From Syntrophaceae bacterium UBA7544 (GTDB lineage Bacteria; Desulfobacterota; Syntrophia; Syntrophales; Smithellaceae): a DNA stretch of 8,158 nt. Where the stretch lies: contig DLME01000045.1 in NCBI GenBank assembly GCA_002479215.1, positions 24,836-32,993 on the forward strand, written 5' to 3'. Under the pieces are notes generated by a model. It was not told the DNA's origin. It did no database searches and worked only from the letters and a program-made list of their open reading frames with translations. Made by a program: the position numbers and the translations under genes. Each line of letters starts with the position of its first letter. Positions within the stretch are counted from its first letter, which is position 1. Below are positions 5,179 through 8,158 of the stretch, in pieces.

Positions 5179-7269
5179 ATGAAGCAAAATCGCTTAAAAA
5201 ATGAAAAAAGTCCGTACCTTCTTCAGCATGCGCAAAATCCTGTTGATTGGTATCCCTGGGGTGATGAAGCCTTCGAAAAATCCCGCCGAGAAGACAAACC
5301 GATTTTTCTTTCCATTGGTTATTCCACCTGCCACTGGTGTCATGTCATGGAGCGTGAATCTTTCGAAGATGAAAAAGTGGCGCAATTATTCAATGAAGTG
5401 TTCGTCTGCATCAAAGTAGATCGTGAAGAACGTCCCGATATCGACAACATCTATATGACAGTTTGTCAGATGATGACGCATAGCGGCGGTTGGCCCCTGA
5501 CGATATTGATGACTCCCGAGAAGAAACCTTTCTTTGCCGCTACATATATCCCCAAAGAAACGATACAAGGCCGGTTAGGGCTTCTGGAATTTATTCCGCA
5601 GGTTAAAAGAATGTGGGCTACTCGACGCCAGGAAGTAATAAACGCGGCAAATGAGATTACGCAAGAACTAACGGGACTGCACATAAAAACACAAGCCCAG
5701 AAACTTGGAGAAGATACTTTAGGCAAGGCTTTTGAAGCTTTTGTCCATAGTTTTGACCGGCGTTACGGAGGATTTAGTAATGCGCCCAAGTTTCCGACAC
5801 CGCACAATCTTTATTTTCTAATGCGATACTGGAAAAGGAAGAATGAATCCGTAGCGCTAAAAATGGTGGAAGAAACTCTTCAGAATATGCGCCGGGGAGG
5901 TATTTATGACCAGATCGGATTCGGCTTTCATCGCTATTCGACAGATGCCGAATGGCTCGTGCCGCACTTCGAAAAGATGCTCTACGATCAGGCCCTCATT
6001 GCCATGGCTTACATTGAGGCGTATCAGGCAACAGGCAAAAAGGAATACGAAAACACTGCCCGGGAAATATTTACTTATGTATTGCGTGATATGACGGACA
6101 CTGCTGGCGGTTTTTACTCAGCCGAAGATGCCGACAGCGAAGGGGTGGAAGGTAAGTTCTATCTTTGGACAGAAGAAAAAATTCGCGGTATTCTAAAAAA
6201 AGATGATGCTGATTTGTTTTTAGCTGTCTTTAAAGCTGAAAATTCTGCCGCCGAAAGTATTCTCTCGGAACAAAGACTCGCTGGGCACTTTATTCCTCAT
6301 CTGGAAAGTCCGCTCAATGAAATTGCCCAACATTTGAATATCTCTGAGGAGAAATTAACTGGACACTTAAACGAAATTAGAAAAAAGCTCTTGGTCAGCA
6401 GAGATAAGCGCATACATCCATTCAGAGATGATAAAATTCTGACCGATTGGAACGGTCTTATGATTGTCGCTTTGGCGCGAGGGGCGCAGGTGTTTAATGA
6501 ACCTGTTTTTGCCGAGGCCGCCCGTCGGGCAATCGGTTTCATTCTTAACCGCATGCGCACCTCTGACGGAAGACTGTTACACCGTTTTCGGGATGGTATT
6601 GCATCCATTCAGGCAACAGTAGATGATTACGCATTTATCATCTGGGGTTTGCTCGAACTTTATGAAGCTACCTTTGAAATAGGCCATCTTGATACTGCCC
6701 TGATGTTGAACAAACATCTCCTGGATCATTTCTGGGATAAAAAAGACGGCGGATTTTACTTTACACCGGACGACGGCGAAGAACTGTTGGTTCGCCAGAA
6801 AGAAGCACACGATGGTGCCGTACCTTCGGGCAATTCCGTCTCCATGCTCAATCTTCTTCGTCTGGCACGGATAACGGGAAACACCGAATTAGAAAGTATG
6901 TCTGCTGCCATCGGAAAAATGTTCTCCGCCCAAGTCGTCAAGTTTCCACCTGCATATACACAGCTTCTTGTCGCATTCGATTTTGCCCTGGGACCATCAT
7001 ATGAAGTGGTTATTGCCGGAGACCTAAAGAAACGGGATACAAAGGATATGGTGAAGGCGTTGAGAGCCGTTTTTGTGCCCAACAAGGTGGTTCTTTTCCG
7101 GCCGGCCGTCGAGATTCTTCCGGACATAGAAAGAATTGCGCCTTTTTTAAAGTCACAATTAAGCATCGGCGGCAAGGCTACTGCCTATGTCTGTTCCAAT
7201 TACTCTTGCCAATCGCCCACCAATAGCATAAACAAGACAATTGCTTTGTTGAATGGTGGAAGCGGATAA
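5179..7269 (+). CDS. yyaL: YyaL/SPATA20-type thioredoxin-domain protein (DUF255)
   Basis: The protein has 696 residues from this start, the usual family size. The N-terminal thioredoxin-like domain (about 1-160) carries [19 protein letters not shown], the redox-type motif CHWC (Cys51, Cys54), [10 protein letters not shown] (80-89) and GGWPL (103-107). The rest is an alpha/alpha-barrel domain like N-acylglucosamine 2-epimerases and six-hairpin glycosidases, with [13 protein letters not shown] (196-208), HFEKMLYDQ (262-270), [18 protein letters not shown] (314-331) and [12 protein letters not shown] (417-428). The biochemical role of the family, which includes human SPATA20, is unsettled; a redox or sugar-binding job is inferred. 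The stretch after the AED motif (ENSAAES...) lacks the GNF element I remember from relatives. The start at 5179 is preferred to ATG 5143 (708 residues): it sits right before the conserved N-terminus and has AAAGG 10 bases upstream, while 5143 has only a hairpin before it. Confidence 0.9.
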   Translation: MKQNRLKNEKSPYLLQHAQNPVDWYPWGDEAFEKSRREDKPIFLSIGYSTCHWCHVMERESFEDEKVAQLFNEVFVCIKVDREERPDIDNIYMTVCQMMTHSGGWPLTILMTPEKKPFFAATYIPKETIQGRLGLLEFIPQVKRMWATRRQEVINAANEITQELTGLHIKTQAQKLGEDTLGKAFEAFVHSFDRRYGGFSNAPKFPTPHNLYFLMRYWKRKNESVALKMVEETLQNMRRGGIYDQIGFGFHRYSTDAEWLVPHFEKMLYDQALIAMAYIEAYQATGKKEYENTAREIFTYVLRDMTDTAGGFYSAEDADSEGVEGKFYLWTEEKIRGILKKDDADLFLAVFKAENSAAESILSEQRLAGHFIPHLESPLNEIAQHLNISEEKLTGHLNEIRKKLLVSRDKRIHPFRDDKILTDWNGLMIVALARGAQVFNEPVFAEAARRAIGFILNRMRTSDGRLLHRFRDGIASIQATVDDYAFIIWGLLELYEATFEIGHLDTALMLNKHLLDHFWDKKDGGFYFTPDDGEELLVRQKEAHDGAVPSGNSVSMLNLLRLARITGNTELESMSAAIGKMFSAQVVKFPPAYTQLLVAFDFALGPSYEVVIAGDLKKRDTKDMVKALRAVFVPNKVVLFRPAVEILPDIERIAPFLKSQLSIGGKATAYVCSNYSCQSPTNSINKTIALLNGGSG

Positions 7270-7305
7270 AGAATTAGTAATTTTGCATTTAGTAAGCTTT
7301 AGGTA

Positions 7306-7334
7306 TTGAAAAAGTTAAACAAATTTGACATAAT
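7306..7334 (+). promoter_or_regulatory. Sigma70-type promoter for the duplicated-domain gene
   Basis: TTGAAA (7306-7311) and CATAAT (7329-7334) each match the consensus at five of six bases, with the ideal 17-base spacing. Transcription would start near 7341, leaving a leader of about 25 bases that holds the ribosome site AAAGGGGA (7352-7359). This gives the last gene its own promoter, separate from the YyaL-type gene that ends at 7269. Confidence 0.6.
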
Positions 7335-7366
7335 ATAAGCTAATAGTCGAGAAAGGGGATATTTCC

Positions 7367-8062
7367 ATGAAAGAACCTCTGAAGCCTCCTTACCTAAAAC
7401 TGACAGATAAACGCGGGGATCTTAAGATTTGGATAGTTGACGGCAGTTACATTCGCGGGCATATCGATGAGGAGTTCACCAATTTTGGCCAGCACTTCCG
7501 ATATTCTTACATACCGGAAAAAGAACTGTGGTTAGATCAAGAAGCCCATCACGATGAAAAACAATTTTTTATTGATCATTTATTGGTAGAATATCGCTTG
7601 ATGAAACAGGGAATGCCGTATGGTGATGCATTAGTAGAAGCTGATAAACAGGAAAGGAAAGAACGCAGACGTGCCGGTGATCTGAAAAAGGTAACCAAAC
7701 ATGGACAGAAACTCCCGGATGGAAAAGAAGTGCACGAAAAAATGTGGAAAAAGCTAGAAAATGGAATCACGGTTTGGTTGGTCAATGGCAGGCTGGTGAG
7801 GAGCACGTTTGATATTGATTTTACAGAAGGTGGGCATGATAAGGTCTATGAATTTGTTCCAAAAAATGAAGTTTGGATTGATGATGATATAATTGAGCAG
7901 GAACGAGGTTACGTGCTCGTGCATGAGTTACACGAGCGCAACCGTATGGCGGACGGATGGCCTTACAGCAAAGCTCATGCGGAGTCAAGCCATCTCGAAT
8001 ATCGTTGCCGTCATCATCCCGACGAATTACATGACGCCCTTGCGGTGGAAGGATGGGCTTAA
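7367..8062 (+). CDS. Two-copy repeat-domain protein with candidate HE...E...AH metal site, function unknown
   Basis: This 231-residue soluble protein is made of two copies of one domain of about 80 residues, at about 20-100 and 135-215. They align without gaps at an offset of exactly 115, joined by a Lys/Arg-rich linker. Shared positions include W22/W137, F37-T38/F152-T153, G41/G156, Y46/Y161, P50/P165, E53/E168, W55/W170, D57/D172, H71/H186, E75/E190, M79/M194, G82/G197, Y85/Y200 and A88/A203. Copy 2 reads HELHE (186-190) then AH (203-204), a possible metal-binding or hydrolytic site; copy 1 reads HLLVE and AL there, so it has lost part of it. I know of similar unnamed single-copy proteins in phages and bacteria but no function. 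AAAGGGGA at 7352-7359 supports the ATG, and a good promoter lies upstream. The tail after 215 is His- and acid-rich. Confidence 0.8.
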   Translation: MKEPLKPPYLKLTDKRGDLKIWIVDGSYIRGHIDEEFTNFGQHFRYSYIPEKELWLDQEAHHDEKQFFIDHLLVEYRLMKQGMPYGDALVEADKQERKERRRAGDLKKVTKHGQKLPDGKEVHEKMWKKLENGITVWLVNGRLVRSTFDIDFTEGGHDKVYEFVPKNEVWIDDDIIEQERGYVLVHELHERNRMADGWPYSKAHAESSHLEYRCRHHPDELHDALAVEGWA

Positions 8063-8079
8063 CAGTTGAATTCGGTGGC

Positions 8080-8121
8080 GAGCGCATTCCCCGTAGCTTG
8101 TTGCGGGGTAAGTGAGCGCAT
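8080..8121. repeat. Short palindrome bounded by 8-base direct repeats (REP-like)
   Basis: CCCCG (8089-8093) and CGGGG (8104-8108) form a stem around TAGCTTGTTG. The palindrome is enclosed by direct repeats GAGCGCAT at 8080-8087 and 8114-8121, like a target-site duplication around a 26-base insert. No T run follows, so it is not a standard terminator. The CCCCGTAGCTTG...CGGGG form resembles dispersed palindromes I recall from other bacterial genomes. It begins 17 bases after the stop of the repeat-domain gene. Confidence 0.5.
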
Positions 8122-8142
8122 ACTGAATGATATTATTCCTTA

Positions 8143-8157
8143 AGAATCGAAGATTCT
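8143..8157 (+). terminator. Hairpin at the window edge, possible terminator cut off
   Basis: AGAATC (8143-8148) and GATTCT (8152-8157) form a perfect 6-bp stem with a 3-base loop GAA. It lies about 80 bases after the last gene. Only one base follows before the sequence ends, so the T run that would make it an intrinsic terminator cannot be checked. Confidence 0.3.
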
Positions 8158-8158
8158 C

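Noticed and set aside
6756..7175. Minus-strand open frame of 139 codons inside the YyaL-type gene
   Set aside because: It overlaps a strongly conserved coding region, has no ribosome site or family motif, and has the low-complexity composition typical of an antisense shadow.
7325..7330. Perfect TTGACA as the -35 box of the last gene
   Set aside because: No -10-like hexamer at 16-18 bases downstream; the pair TTGAAA/CATAAT with 17 bases is the better promoter.

Overview
The window joins two different kinds of DNA. The left third (about 44-2540) looks like a mobile integron gene-cassette array read on the minus strand. It holds three single-gene cassettes, each followed by an attC-type recombination site. 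In all three sites the extra base lies in the same arm, which gives one common orientation. No integrase gene is in the window, so what can be seen is a CALIN-like cluster (attC sites without an integrase). The array may continue past the left edge.

Cassette products, in minus-strand order from position 2540 leftward: a four-helix membrane protein of unknown function (1945-2505), a DUF4238-like protein (1007-1771), and a protein with the D...ExK signature of PD-(D/E)XK nucleases (172-822). The last two are plausible defence or DNA-processing cargo, but that is inference.

From 2541 to 3096 there is no gene, only small hairpins, one strong GC-rich palindrome and a likely operator. Next comes a BrnT-type toxin with an overlapping CopG-type antitoxin (3097-3598, plus strand). 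A plus-strand run follows: a small four-helix membrane protein (3670-4077), a membrane-anchored alpha/beta hydrolase with a complete Ser-Asp-His triad (4139-5101), and a YyaL/SPATA20-type thioredoxin-domain protein (5179-7269). Spacing of 61-77 bases would allow co-transcription of these three. After a good sigma70-type promoter comes a 231-residue protein made of two copies of one domain (7367-8062), in which the likely functional residues survive mainly in the second copy. The right edge holds a short palindrome bounded by 8-base direct repeats, and a second hairpin.

The organism is a bacterium with Shine-Dalgarno sites and sigma70-like promoters. The mix of a BrnT/CopG pair, a YyaL homologue, the small membrane family at 3670 and an integron array reminds me of Desulfobacterota (Geobacter- or Syntrophus-like), but this is a weak inference from memory of similar proteins. 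Nothing in the window fixes the taxonomy.
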